Of a DNA stretch of 64,000 bases, positions 17,808-27,508 are shown piece after piece. Numbering within the stretch: the first letter of the stretch is position 1; each line of letters starts with the position of its first letter. The notes below the pieces were generated by a model, which was not told the origin of the DNA, did no database searches, and was given only the letters and a program-made list of their open reading frames with translations. The position numbers and the translations under genes were made by a program. Origin of the DNA: Zipacnadum sp036504235 (lineage in GTDB: Bacteria; Armatimonadota; Zipacnadia; Zipacnadales; Zipacnadaceae); the NCBI GenBank assembly GCA_036504235.1, contig DASXVN010000053.1, forward strand, positions 1 to 64,000, written 5' to 3'.

Positions 17808-18494
17808 ATGGACCGAGTTGAGTTGCTGCGCCATCTGGACCACGCCGTGCTGGCGCCGACCGTCACGGAGGCGGAGGTGCTGGCCGGCTGCGAGGTGGCT
17901 CTCTCTCACCGGGTGGCCGCTTACGTCGTGCCGCCGGTCTGGCTGCCCACTATCGTCAGCCGCTTGGGCGGCAGCGGCGTGGCGGCCGCGACCACCTGCG
18001 GCTTTCCCCTGGGCGTTTCCGCCACCGCCACCAAGACCGTGGAGGCCTACGACGCGGTCATGGCCGGCGCGGACGAAGTGGACATGGTGATGAACTACTC
18101 CGCGCTGCGCTCCGGCTACTATGACCTTGTCGAGCAGGATATGCGCGCGGTGGTGGCGGCCTGTGGCCACGCGGCGCAGCGCCGGGGCCGTCCGCCCGTC
18201 GTGGTCAAGGTCATCCTGGAAACCTGCTACCTGGACGACGGCCAGAAGGCCCGCGCCGTCGCCCTGGCGGTCGCCGCCGGGGTCAGCTTCGTCAAGACCT
18301 CCACCGGCGTCGGCCCCGCGGGCGCGACCGGGGAGGACGTGGCCTTGCTGCGCCGCCTCGCGCCGCCCTCGGTAGGGGTCAAGGCCGCCGGCGGGATCCG
18401 CACCGTCGCCGACTGCCGGCGCTTCCTGGAGGCCGGCGCGACCCGTCTGGGGACCAGCGCCACTGAGCAGATCGCGCGGGAGTTGAGCGGCTAA
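17808..18494 (+). CDS. deoC: Deoxyribose-phosphate aldolase
   Basis: 228 residues. Splits 2-deoxyribose 5-phosphate into acetaldehyde and glyceraldehyde 3-phosphate in deoxynucleoside breakdown. A class-I aldolase TIM-barrel: DHAVLAPTVT at the start, VDMVMNYSAL, proton-relay lysine 134 in VVVKVILET, Schiff-base Lys163 in FVKTSTGVGP, and VKAAGGIRT late. ATG 17808 has GGAGG 11 bases upstream. Its stop codon TAA (18492-18494) touches the reading frame of recO. Confidence 0.93.
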   Translation: MDRVELLRHLDHAVLAPTVTEAEVLAGCEVALSHRVAAYVVPPVWLPTIVSRLGGSGVAAATTCGFPLGVSATATKTVEAYDAVMAGADEVDMVMNYSALRSGYYDLVEQDMRAVVAACGHAAQRRGRPPVVVKVILETCYLDDGQKARAVALAVAAGVSFVKTSTGVGPAGATGEDVALLRRLAPPSVGVKAAGGIRTVADCRRFLEAGATRLGTSATEQIARELSG

Positions 18495-19258
18495 TCCCCC
18501 CACCCGCGCCCGCGAAAACCTACCCGGCTACCGGCATAACTCTGGGGGCGCGCAAGTTCCGCGGCAGCCAGCGCGTGGTCACTTTCTACACGCGCGAATT
18601 CGGCAAGCTGGAGGCGGTGGCTAGCGGCATCGGCAAGCCCGGCAGCAGTCTGACCGGGGCGCTGGAGCTGTTCACCCTCTCCAAGCTGTTCTTCGCGAAG
18701 GGCCGCGAGCTGGAGCGCCTCTCGCAGGCGCAAGTCATTGAGGGCTTCCCCAGCCTGGCCGGCAACCTGCGCTCCTACGCCTATGCCTCCTGGCTGGTGG
18801 AACTGACCGCCCGCGCCACGGAGCCCGGCGAGGCGGCGCCGGAGCTGTTTGACCGGCTGCTGACCAGCCTGCGCCTGCTGGCCGCGGGTCTTGACGGCGC
18901 GCTGCTGACCGCGGCTTTCGCGCTGGAGCTAGCGGAACTTCTGGGCGTGGCACCCGTCCTGACTGAATGTACGGTCTGCGCCGGTGAGTTGGTAGGGCCG
19001 GCCTGGTACAACGCGCCCGCGGGGGGCCTGGTCTGCGCCGCCTGCCATCGCGACGAGCCGGAGGTCTGGGAGCTGTCCGCCGGGCATCGCGCCCTGCTGC
19101 AGGGCCTGCGCACGCTGCCGGTGGACCGCCTGCCCAACCTGCGGGCCCGCCCGGAGGAGACCGCCGCGGTGCTGGGCCTGGCTCGTCGGCACCTGGCTTA
19201 TCATCTCGGCTTCACTCTGAAGAGCGAGGCGTTTTTGCGGCAGGTAGAGGGAGACTAG
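18494..19258 (+). CDS. recO: DNA repair protein RecO, with no canonical start codon visible
   Basis: RecO helps load RecA by displacing SSB with RecR. The C-terminal half carries the family zinc finger (CTVCAGEL ... GGLVCAACH) and helical tail. The N-terminal OB-fold begins with AKTYPATGITLGARKF-type sequence leading into VVTFYTREFGKLEAVASG. That segment is encoded upstream of the first conventional start (GTG 18575), where no in-frame ATG, GTG or TTG exists back to a stop at 18464. I place the start at ATC 18494, overlapping the deoC stop (TAATC), with GGGAG at 18478-18482. A non-canonical start, or an assembly error removing an ATG, are the alternatives. Starting at 18575 would delete the first OB-fold strand. 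Confidence 0.82.
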   Translation: MPPPAPAKTYPATGITLGARKFRGSQRVVTFYTREFGKLEAVASGIGKPGSSLTGALELFTLSKLFFAKGRELERLSQAQVIEGFPSLAGNLRSYAYASWLVELTARATEPGEAAPELFDRLLTSLRLLAAGLDGALLTAAFALELAELLGVAPVLTECTVCAGELVGPAWYNAPAGGLVCAACHRDEPEVWELSAGHRALLQGLRTLPVDRLPNLRARPEETAAVLGLARRHLAYHLGFTLKSEAFLRQVEGD

Positions 19259-19305
19259 GCGTAGGTTCGGTCGTCTTGCCAGGTCCAGATTGCCGTTGCC
19301 GTACT

Positions 19306-19330
19306 GTAGGGCGGGGGCTTGTACCCCGCC
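19306..19330 (+). repeat. Short GTAG-headed palindrome
   Basis: GTAGGGCGGGGGC followed by a complementary ACCCCGCC ending at 19330. The preceding GCCGTTGCCGT is also found before the long copy at 61421, so the match extends beyond the hairpin. Confidence 0.6.
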
Positions 19331-19380
19331 GGCCGTTGCCGTTGCCGTGTAGCGCTCGTCGCCCGGTTAGTGGTACCCAC

Positions 19381-19420
19381 GGGCGGAGATTCGGCGCAGA
19401 CGCCGAACTTCCGCCCCTAC
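19381..19420 (-). repeat. 40-base GTAG-headed palindrome, near-identical to 63822-63861
   Basis: On the minus strand it matches the copy at 63822-63861 at 39 of 40 positions. Outer arms GGGCGGA/TCCGCCC enclose an inner TTCGGCG/CGCCGAA stem. It lies in the recO-polX gap (19259-19448), where I see no gene. Confidence 0.8.
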
Positions 19421-19448
19421 AAGAAACACCGAGAACCAACCACCGATC

Positions 19449-21209
19449 ATGACTAACGCTGAAATCGCCGCTGTCTTTGAGGATATAGCCGACCTGCTGG
19501 ACCTGGCGGCGGGCGACCGTTTCCGCGTGATCAGCTACCGCCGCGCCGCCGAGAATATCGCGGCGCAGAGCCGCTCGGTCGAGGCCCTCGCGCGCGAGGG
19601 CGGAGTCGCGGCGCTGCAGGCTCTCCCCGGACTGGGCAGGCACATCTCTGACAAGATTGTGGAACTGCTGGAAACCGGTTCGGTCGCGTACCACCAGGAG
19701 TTGCTGGCTCAGTTCCCGCCCAGCCTGCTGGAACTGCTGCGCGTCCCCGGTCTCGGCCCCAAGAAGGTTGCGCTCTTCTACCGCACCCTGGGGATCACCT
19801 CGCGCGCGGAACTCGCCGCGGCCGCCACCGAGCAGCGGCTGCGCGACCTGCCCGGGATGGGCGCGAAGAGCGAGGAGAAGATTCTCCACAGTCTGGAACT
19901 GTATGAAGAAAGCGGTCGCCGCGCGCGACTGGGGGAGATTCTGCCCGTCGCCGAGCGCCTGGAGGGCTGGCTGCACGAGCAGCCGGGTGTTCTCCAGGCG
20001 CAGTATGCCGGCAGTGCGCGGCGGGGCCGGGACACGGTCGGCGATCTGGACCTGCTGGCCGCCTCCGCCGACCCCGCGCCGGTCTGCGCGGCCTTTGCCG
20101 GGGAGGCGGGCCTGGAGGAAGTCCTGGTCGCCGGCGACACCAAGGTGAGCGGTCTGCTCGCGGGGCGCCAGGTGGACCTGCGCGTGGTTCCGCCGGAGAG
20201 TTGGGGCGCGGCGCTGCAGTACTTCACCGGCTCGCAGGCCCACAACATCGCCCTCCGCGCCCGCGCCCAGAAGCGCAAGCTGACCCTCAACGAATACGGC
20301 CTGTTCGAGTTTGAGGACGAGACTGTCGGCCCGCGCGTGGCTGGGGCGACGGAGGAAGAGGTCTACGCCGCGCTGGGCTTGCCCTGGATTCCGCCGGAGT
20401 TGCGGGAGGACCGCGGTGAGCTGGCAGCCGCCGAGGAGGGCCGCCTGCCGACGCTCCTCACCGAGGCCGACCTGCGCGGTGATCTGCATATCCACACCGA
20501 CGCCTCCGATGGGCACGCTTCCCTGCTCGAGATGGTGACCGCCGCGGAGGAGTTGGGGCACGAGTACATCGGCATCACCGAACACTCGGCGACGCTGGTG
20601 GTCACCAATGGCCTGGACGCCGACCGGGCTCGCGCCCACCGGGCCACCGTAGACGCCCTCAATCTGTCCCTCCGCGAGCAGGGCAGCCCCCTGACTGTGC
20701 TCTTCGGCACCGAGGCCGACATTCTCCTCGACGGCCGCCTGGACTTGCCGGAGGGCAGCGCTGACCTGTTTGACTACGTGATCGGTTCGGTGCATTCGGG
20801 CTTCTCGGACCACGCCGATCGCATGACCGAGCGCTTGCTCACCGCCCTGGGCAGCGGCCAGATGGATATCCTCGGCCATCCCACCGGCCGGCGGCTGCTG
20901 GAGCGCCCGCCTTATGCGGTGCACCTGGAGGAGGTTCTCGCCGCCGCGGCGAAAGCGGGAGTAGCTGTGGAGATCAACGCCTCGCCCGCGCGGTTGGACC
21001 TGGATGACGTCCATGCGCGCCTGCTGCAGGAGCAGGGCGGCCTGCTCGCTATCAATACCGACGCCCACGCCGTCCCGTCCCTGAGTGACTTGCGCTACGG
21101 AGTGCTAGTGGCGCGGCGGGGCTGGATTGAGGCGCCCACTGTAATCAATACCTGGCCGCTGGCCGATCTGCGCCAGTGGTTGGCTCGTCGCAGGGAGAAT
21201 CGTCCATGA
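19449..21209 (+). CDS. polX: DNA polymerase/3'-5' exonuclease PolX
   Basis: 586 residues. An X-family repair polymerase fused to a PHP exonuclease. Residues 1-320 form the polymerase: helix-hairpin-helix motifs PGLG (60), PGLGPK (100) and PGMGAK (135), and the nucleotidyltransferase motif GSARRGRDTVGDLD (188-201) with a later catalytic Asp in VDLRVV. The C-terminal PHP domain from about 345 keeps all usual metal ligands: DLHIHTDASDG, GITEHS, GTEADIL, GSVHSG, GHPTGR, NTDAHA. Probably base-excision or end-processing repair. The stop overlaps the next gene by four bases (ATGA). Confidence 0.95.
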   Translation: MTNAEIAAVFEDIADLLDLAAGDRFRVISYRRAAENIAAQSRSVEALAREGGVAALQALPGLGRHISDKIVELLETGSVAYHQELLAQFPPSLLELLRVPGLGPKKVALFYRTLGITSRAELAAAATEQRLRDLPGMGAKSEEKILHSLELYEESGRRARLGEILPVAERLEGWLHEQPGVLQAQYAGSARRGRDTVGDLDLLAASADPAPVCAAFAGEAGLEEVLVAGDTKVSGLLAGRQVDLRVVPPESWGAALQYFTGSQAHNIALRARAQKRKLTLNEYGLFEFEDETVGPRVAGATEEEVYAALGLPWIPPELREDRGELAAAEEGRLPTLLTEADLRGDLHIHTDASDGHASLLEMVTAAEELGHEYIGITEHSATLVVTNGLDADRARAHRATVDALNLSLREQGSPLTVLFGTEADILLDGRLDLPEGSADLFDYVIGSVHSGFSDHADRMTERLLTALGSGQMDILGHPTGRRLLERPPYAVHLEEVLAAAAKAGVAVEINASPARLDLDDVHARLLQEQGGLLAINTDAHAVPSLSDLRYGVLVARRGWIEAPTVINTWPLADLRQWLARRRENRP

Positions 21210-23125
21210 GACAGTTGCCTCGCCCTTTTGTCTACACTATCCTCGGCCTGCTGGTCCTCGCCACCGGGGCGGGCGCCGCCGTGGCGCCGCCGCTCAAGAA
21301 CCCGGGCCTGGAGAGCGGCCTGACCGGCTGGAAAGCCATGAAAACGGTGGCCGGAACCACGATTGCGGTGGACACTCAGCGGGCGCGCGGGGGCAAAGCC
21401 AGCCTCAAGCTGACCGCCAGCGGCAACGCCAACCCCTGGGTTGCGCAGGGCGTGGGGGAGATTCTGCCCCGCGCCACCTACCTGGCTGCCGCCTTCACGC
21501 ACCATGAGAGCGGCGCGGGCCGGGCGGCGATCAAGCTGGAGTTTTACGATGCGCAGAACAAGTACCTGCGCGGCTACTACGGCCTGGAGCCGGAGGGCGG
21601 CCTCGCGGACTGGAACCCGCTTGAGGTCCGCGGCGAGGCGCCGGAGAACGCCGCCAAGGCCGCGATCATCCTGCGTCTGGTCGGGCCGGGTTCCGTCAAC
21701 TTCGACGATGTGACTTTCTCACTGACCCTGCCGCCCCCTGCCCTCACTTTGTCGCCGCAGCGCTTAGTGGTCGCCGGCCCGGCGGGTACGCCGCTCAACC
21801 TCACCGCCCAGACCGCGCCCCGCGCCAAGCCGGAGGGCCAGTTGCAGGCCACCCTGGTCGGGCCGGGAATCGCCAAGCCGCAGCCGGTGACCATGACCGT
21901 CACCAAGGGCGTCAACGAGCAGAAGTACAGCCTGGTCGTGACCCTGCCCGCGGTGCAGCCGGGCCGGTACATACTGCGGGTCGGCTGGCCCAAGCTGACT
22001 CCCGACGCGGTTGATCTGGTCGTGCTCCCCAGCGGCCAGCGGCCTACTGATCTCGACCCCGCCGGGCGCTTCCTGAGCGACAAGCAGCCCTTTGTGCCCC
22101 TGGGGGTCTATCATGCGACGCCGGCTGACTTCCCCAAGGTGGCGGAGGCGGGCTTCACTGTGGCGGAGATCGCACCGCCGGCCAATGCCGACGAGCTACG
22201 CGCCGCCGTCAAGGCCGCGCAGGAGGCCAAGTTGCGGCTGCTCGTCCCGCTCTACGGTGCCCTCGACAAGCCGCAGAGTGCGGACGCGGCGCTGATTATG
22301 GCCCGGGAATTCGCGGCCGATCCGACGATTTTCGGGTGGCTCCTGGCCGACCAGCCGGAACTGCGCGCCGAGCGCGAGGACGCCCTGGTGGCGACTTTTC
22401 TGCGCCTGCGTCAGGCGGACCCCCAGCACCCGGCGCTGATCGCGGTCGGGCCGGAAGCGGACCCCGCGACCTGGGCGCCGCTGTGCGACGCGCTGATTGT
22501 GCAACTCTTCCCGCGGGCTGGGGAAAGCCCCACCGCGCTGGCCAACCGCATTGACCAGATGGACTCCGCCGTGCGGCCCACGCAGCCCTGGCTGGCGCTG
22601 GTCGCCGCCGGTTGGGCCGGGCAGCCCGTGCCCACGATCGAGGAGGCGCGCGCCCTGATCTACCAGGCGCTCTCGGGCGGGGCGGGCGGGATCCTGTGGT
22701 TTTCCCTGCGGGAGGAAGGCTGGGACCTGACCACCACGCCCCTGTGGGCGGACCTGCCGGCGCTCAACCGTCAGGCTCAAGAACTCGGCTTGGCTCTGGC
22801 TCTGGGCAGCGACTGGGGCGATCTGCAGGTGTCGGTGCAGGGAGTTACGGCGCGGGGCTTCCGGCAGGGAGGGGTGGCCTATCTGATCCTCAATAACGTC
22901 ACCACAAGCACGCTGTCCGGAGCGGTGCATCTGCCCCAGGTCGTGACGGACGCGAAGTACCTGGAGAGCGGGGAAGAGGCGCCGGTCAAGGAAGCTATGG
23001 TGCGCTTTGAGTTGCCGGCGGGGCAAGGAAGGGTCCTGCGGCTGACCGTGGCTCCCGCCGATCAGCAGCCTCCGCCTACCCCCAAGCCGGCGCCGTCGGG
23101 GCCCGCGGAGGACGTCATCCCCTAG
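21206..23125 (+). CDS. Secreted protein with N-terminal carbohydrate-binding-like domain and TIM-barrel-like region
   Basis: 639 residues. MRQLPRPFVYTILGLLVLATG is a clear signal peptide ending near AAVA. Then KNPGLESGLTGWKAMK opens a jelly-roll domain of the kind that binds carbohydrate (roughly residues 30-170), followed by a beta-rich linker domain (170-280). From PFVPLGVYHATPADFPKVAEAGF (given here only as a landmark) to about 540 the sequence resembles a glycoside-hydrolase-like barrel: FGWLLADQPEL, GGAGGILWFSL. No certain catalytic pair is recognised. It ends in a Pro-rich tail. ATG 21206 overlaps the polX stop. Probably binds or degrades extracellular polysaccharide. Confidence 0.7.
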   Translation: MRQLPRPFVYTILGLLVLATGAGAAVAPPLKNPGLESGLTGWKAMKTVAGTTIAVDTQRARGGKASLKLTASGNANPWVAQGVGEILPRATYLAAAFTHHESGAGRAAIKLEFYDAQNKYLRGYYGLEPEGGLADWNPLEVRGEAPENAAKAAIILRLVGPGSVNFDDVTFSLTLPPPALTLSPQRLVVAGPAGTPLNLTAQTAPRAKPEGQLQATLVGPGIAKPQPVTMTVTKGVNEQKYSLVVTLPAVQPGRYILRVGWPKLTPDAVDLVVLPSGQRPTDLDPAGRFLSDKQPFVPLGVYHATPADFPKVAEAGFTVAEIAPPANADELRAAVKAAQEAKLRLLVPLYGALDKPQSADAALIMAREFAADPTIFGWLLADQPELRAEREDALVATFLRLRQADPQHPALIAVGPEADPATWAPLCDALIVQLFPRAGESPTALANRIDQMDSAVRPTQPWLALVAAGWAGQPVPTIEEARALIYQALSGGAGGILWFSLREEGWDLTTTPLWADLPALNRQAQELGLALALGSDWGDLQVSVQGVTARGFRQGGVAYLILNNVTTSTLSGAVHLPQVVTDAKYLESGEEAPVKEAMVRFELPAGQGRVLRLTVAPADQQPPPTPKPAPSGPAEDVIP

Positions 23126-23143
23126 CCGGGGCGCCACGCGCGG

Positions 23144-23563
23144 CTATTCCAGGTGCTCGCCGGTGGTGGTGGAGACCAGCCGGCCGTGCTTGACGCCGCG
23201 CAGGGCGATCAGCCGGTCGGCCAGCTTCTGCACCTGCGAGCCCTTGCCCTTGGCCACAATGACCTCGGCGCAGTTGTGCTCGTCCAGGTGCACGTGCGTG
23301 CTGCAGAGCACGACGTCGTGTTGTTCGTGCTGTTCCTCGTTGAGCTGGCTGCCCAGCCCCAGGGCATGGTGGTCGTAGACCAGCGAGATGACCCCGACGA
23401 CCTCCACATCCGACTCCGCCCACTCCGCCCCCACCAGGTGATCCCGGATCAGGTCCCGGAGCGCCTCCGAGCGGTTGGCATAGCCCTCGCTCTCCAGGTG
23501 CGCATCAAACTGGGCCAAAAGCCCGGCGGGCATGGATACTCCAAAGCGCTGCAGATCGGCCAT
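23144..23563 (-). CDS. nikR: Nickel-responsive regulator, NikR family
   Basis: 139 residues. A ribbon-helix-helix DNA-binding N-terminus (RFGVSMPAGLLAQFDAHL, then NRSEALRDLIR) is followed by the ACT-like metal domain. The nickel ligands of the family are conserved: His in QHEQHD (79/82) and H90, H92, C98 in THVHLDEHNC. NikR represses nickel uptake when Ni is bound. No nik, hydrogenase or urease genes are in the window, so its targets lie elsewhere. GAGGAAA sits 4 bases before ATG 23563. Its own operator is not evident. Confidence 0.93.
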   Translation of the reverse strand: MADLQRFGVSMPAGLLAQFDAHLESEGYANRSEALRDLIRDHLVGAEWAESDVEVVGVISLVYDHHALGLGSQLNEEQHEQHDVVLCSTHVHLDEHNCAEVIVAKGKGSQVQKLADRLIALRGVKHGRLVSTTTGEHLE

Positions 23564-23653
23564 AGGGTTTCCTCGCTGACTTTCTCGGGTGGCGATTGAG
23601 GGCTATGATAGCACCCGCTGCGGAGTCACGGCAAGGCGGTGAGGCTTCCCTGT

Positions 23654-23789
23654 CCCGGAGGGGCCGCATACGAGGACGTGAGCGTAGCGAACGCCGCAAG
23701 TATCCGGCCCAGGGCTTAGCGCTAGGCCGTGGGCCGGATGCTTGTGGCGGCCTGCTGCGCAGGCCGTCCTCGCATTCGGCCCCTCCGGG
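23654..23789. repeat. 136-bp nested inverted repeat between nikR and groEL
   Basis: In the gene-free stretch 23564-23877. Outer arms CCCGGAGGGGCCG (23654-23666) and CGGCCCCTCCGGG (23777-23789); middle CGAGGACG (23671-23678) with CGTCCTCG (23765-23772); inner arms at 23694-23711 and 23730-23748 are nearly complementary. No coding content is convincing on either strand. It could be a miniature mobile element remnant or a structured RNA. Confidence 0.65.
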
Positions 23790-23817
23790 GAAGAGCATCC
23801 CCTCCCGCCCCGCACAC

Positions 23818-23849
23818 AAAAAAGGGGCCGAAGGAATTCCTTCGGCCCC
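23818..23849 (-). terminator. Intrinsic terminator of groESL
   Basis: A perfect 26-base palindrome (23824-23849, GGGGCCGAAGG/CCTTCGGCCCC) lies 28 bases past the groEL stop and is followed on the minus strand by six T (23818-23823). Confidence 0.92.
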
Positions 23850-23877
23850 TTAGGGTTGGGCTGTGTGACTTGCGGCT

Positions 23878-25509
<1,632 letters not shown>

Positions 25510-25568
25510 GTGCGTGTTCCTCCTTTAGTAAGCCGGCTTCCACCCGGAAGCAGCGGCGTTCTTTCTTC

Positions 25569-25850
25569 CTAGCGAGATGCGAGCAGGGAATGCTCTTCGA
25601 GCAGCAGGTAGTCCTTGCCCTCAAAGCGGACCTCATTGCCACCATACTTGGTGTAGATGACAATGTCGCCCTCCTTGACACCGACCGGGATCAGTTCGCC
25701 GCTCTCGGAGCGACGGCCGGGTCCCACGGCGATGACTTTGCCCTCACGGGGCGCTTCCTGAGCTGCCTCGGGAAGATAGATGCCGCCGGCGCTCTTGGCT
25801 TCCGGCTCGAGCGGCTCTACCAGTACGCGGTCTCCCAATGGCTTGATCAT
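25569..25850 (-). CDS. groS: Co-chaperonin GroES (10 kDa)
   Basis: 93 residues. Caps the GroEL chamber. MIKPLGDRVLVEPLEPE at the N-terminus, the mobile loop SAGGIYLPEAAQE, GKVIAVGPG and GDIVIYTKYGG are diagnostic. ATG 25850 is chosen for the family start and an AAGGGTGGTG ribosome-binding site; a longer frame to 25964 would read through the CIRCE operator. It is separated from groEL by about 60 bases. Confidence 0.97.
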   Translation of the reverse strand: MIKPLGDRVLVEPLEPEAKSAGGIYLPEAAQEAPREGKVIAVGPGRRSESGELIPVGVKEGDIVIYTKYGGNEVRFEGKDYLLLEEHSLLASR

Positions 25851-25930
25851 TATGTGACACCACCCTTTTAGGAGTAGAGTTGGAGCGCGAGAGTCGTTTT
25901 TCGCGATGTTCTCGGCCCTCTGAGAATAAG

Positions 25931-25957
25931 TTAGCACTCTCGTAGGCAGAGTGCTAA
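25931..25957 (-). promoter_or_regulatory. CIRCE operator (HrcA binding site)
   Basis: TTAGCACTC (25931-25939), nine bases, GAGTGCTAA (25949-25957): an exact match to the CIRCE consensus. It lies just downstream of the -10 box of the groES promoter, so HrcA should repress initiation. Confidence 0.97.
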
Positions 25958-25965
25958 CGGGCACT

Positions 25966-25993
25966 ATTATATCCCGACGTCCGGCTTTGTCAA
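25966..25993 (-). promoter_or_regulatory. groESL promoter
   Basis: On the minus strand TTGACA (25993-25988) and TATAAT (25971-25966), both exact consensus, separated by 16 bases. Confidence 0.92.
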
Positions 25994-26115
25994 GAGTTCA
26001 TTCTACTGCCGGGTCAGGGCGCCGCTGAGCAAAGGAAAACTCAGAAGCCAAAAGGTATTCCGCTCCTCCACAGCGAATAGCTAGCGGGTAACAACCCGGG
26101 TAAGTGAGTTTGGCC

Positions 26116-26135
26116 GGGGGGCCAGGCCCCCCTAC
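26116..26135 (-). repeat. GTAG-headed short palindrome upstream of the pilT cluster
   Basis: GGGGGGCC (26116-26123) and GGCCCCCC (26125-26132) form an 8-bp stem; the minus strand starts with GTAG (26132-26135). Confidence 0.6.
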
Positions 26136-26158
26136 GCTGGTTAATGGAGGCTTTTGGC

Positions 26159-27409
26159 GTGGAGAACTTCGACATTCTGACTAACTGGAAAGACATTATC
26201 GCGCAGGCCAAGGAGTTGAAGGCCTCCGACGTTTTCTGGAAGCCCGGCACCCCGCCCTGGATGCGGATGAAGGGCGCGATCACGCCCCAAACCGACTGGC
26301 CGACGCTGACCGAAGATGATATGGAGCGGCTGGCCCAGTCGCTGATGAAGGAGAAGGACTGGCACCACTTCCAGGACTACCCGGAAAAGGACGTGGGTCT
26401 GACCATCGAGGGAGTGGCCCGCCTTCGCATCAACATCTACAAGCAGCGCGGCGACGTCTGTCTAGTCATGCGTCTGATCCCCCTGGAGATCCCGACGCTC
26501 GACGAACTCGTGATGCCTGAGGTGCTCAAGGACATTTCCCTGCGTCCCCAGGGCCTGGTGCTGGTCACCGGACCTACCGGCTGCGGCAAGTCCACCACCC
26601 TGGCGGCCATGCTCAACCACATCAACCTTAACCGCCGGGCCCACATCGTCAGCATCGAGGACCCGATCGAGTTTGTGCATCCCGACAAGAACTGCTATGT
26701 GAGTCAGCGCGAGATCAGCATTGACACCGAGAGTTTCGAAGACGCCCTCAAATACTGCATGCGTCAGAACCCCGACGTCATCCTCATCGGTGAAATGCGC
26801 GACGTCTCCACCTTTAACGTCGCCATGCAGTCCGCGGAAACCGGTCATTTGGTCTTCTCCACCGTCCATACGACCAGCGCCGCCGAGACCATGGAGCGCA
26901 TCCTCAACATGTTCCAGCCGCACGAGCGCGAGCAGATTTCCATCCGCTTGAGCCGCTCCTTGCAGGCAGTTGTTGCCCAGGCCCTGGTCCCGCGCAAGCA
27001 TGAGGCCGGTCGCGTGGCTGCTCTCGAGATCATGGTGGTCACGCCTACCGTGCAGAAGTACATCGAAGAGGGCCGCGCTTCCGAGGTCGAGGCCGCCATC
27101 GAGGAAGGCGGCCACTGGGGCATGCAGAGCCGCAACCAGGCGCTGCTCAAGCTCTATGCGGACGACGTTATCTCCGAAGAAGAGGCCATGTTCAACGCCG
27201 GCAACTTCACGCAGATGCGCCAGAATATCCGGCGCTTCGTCAAGGAGCGCGGCGACGCCGAGGCGGCCGCCGCTAAGGCCGCGGCGCAGCAGGCGCAGCG
27301 CCGCCGCATGATGAGCGCTCAGCAGCAGCCCGCCGCGCCTGCCGCCGAGCCGGGGGCGCCGGAGCAGCCCGCTCCGCCGGCGCCGCCCGCGGGAGGCAGC
27401 ACGGGCTAG
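26159..27409 (+). CDS. PilT/PilU-family pilus retraction ATPase, divergent paralogue with long tail
   Basis: 416 residues. A type IV pilus motor ATPase: Walker A GPTGCGKSTT at about 138, Asp-box SIEDPIEFVH, Walker B DVILIGEMRD, His-box HTTSAAETMERI. The C-terminal region (IEEGRASEVEAAIEEGGHWG, then MQSRNQALLKLY) is closer to PilU than to PilT, which has IREGKxHQI. The last 60 residues are Ala/Pro/Gln-rich and probably disordered. GTG 26159 is preferred over ATG 26144 because GGAGG (26146-26150) lies 8 bases before it. The first of three tandem paralogues, all likely hexameric cytoplasmic motors acting on one pilus machine. Confidence 0.88.
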   Translation: MENFDILTNWKDIIAQAKELKASDVFWKPGTPPWMRMKGAITPQTDWPTLTEDDMERLAQSLMKEKDWHHFQDYPEKDVGLTIEGVARLRINIYKQRGDVCLVMRLIPLEIPTLDELVMPEVLKDISLRPQGLVLVTGPTGCGKSTTLAAMLNHINLNRRAHIVSIEDPIEFVHPDKNCYVSQREISIDTESFEDALKYCMRQNPDVILIGEMRDVSTFNVAMQSAETGHLVFSTVHTTSAAETMERILNMFQPHEREQISIRLSRSLQAVVAQALVPRKHEAGRVAALEIMVVTPTVQKYIEEGRASEVEAAIEEGGHWGMQSRNQALLKLYADDVISEEEAMFNAGNFTQMRQNIRRFVKERGDAEAAAAKAAAQQAQRRRMMSAQQQPAAPAAEPGAPEQPAPPAPPAGGSTG

Positions 27410-27508
27410 TTTTGGCGTTACACCAAGCGTCCAGACGTCAGCGGTAGTGCCCGCTCGACGCCGGCTCGTCGGCTGGTGCGACCGGGGAATTCCAGGAGGT
27501 AGCCGGGT

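Noticed and set aside
25851..25964. N-terminal extension of groES
   Set aside because: It crosses the CIRCE operator; the GroES start MIKPLGDRVLV is at 25850.
26000..26143. Riboswitch (c-di-GMP type) upstream of the pilT cluster
   Set aside because: The gap has short AAAGG, GAAGCC and GGGTAACAACCC pieces, but the conserved order and spacing of the c-di-GMP-I or II classes are not met. Only the GTAG palindrome is supported.
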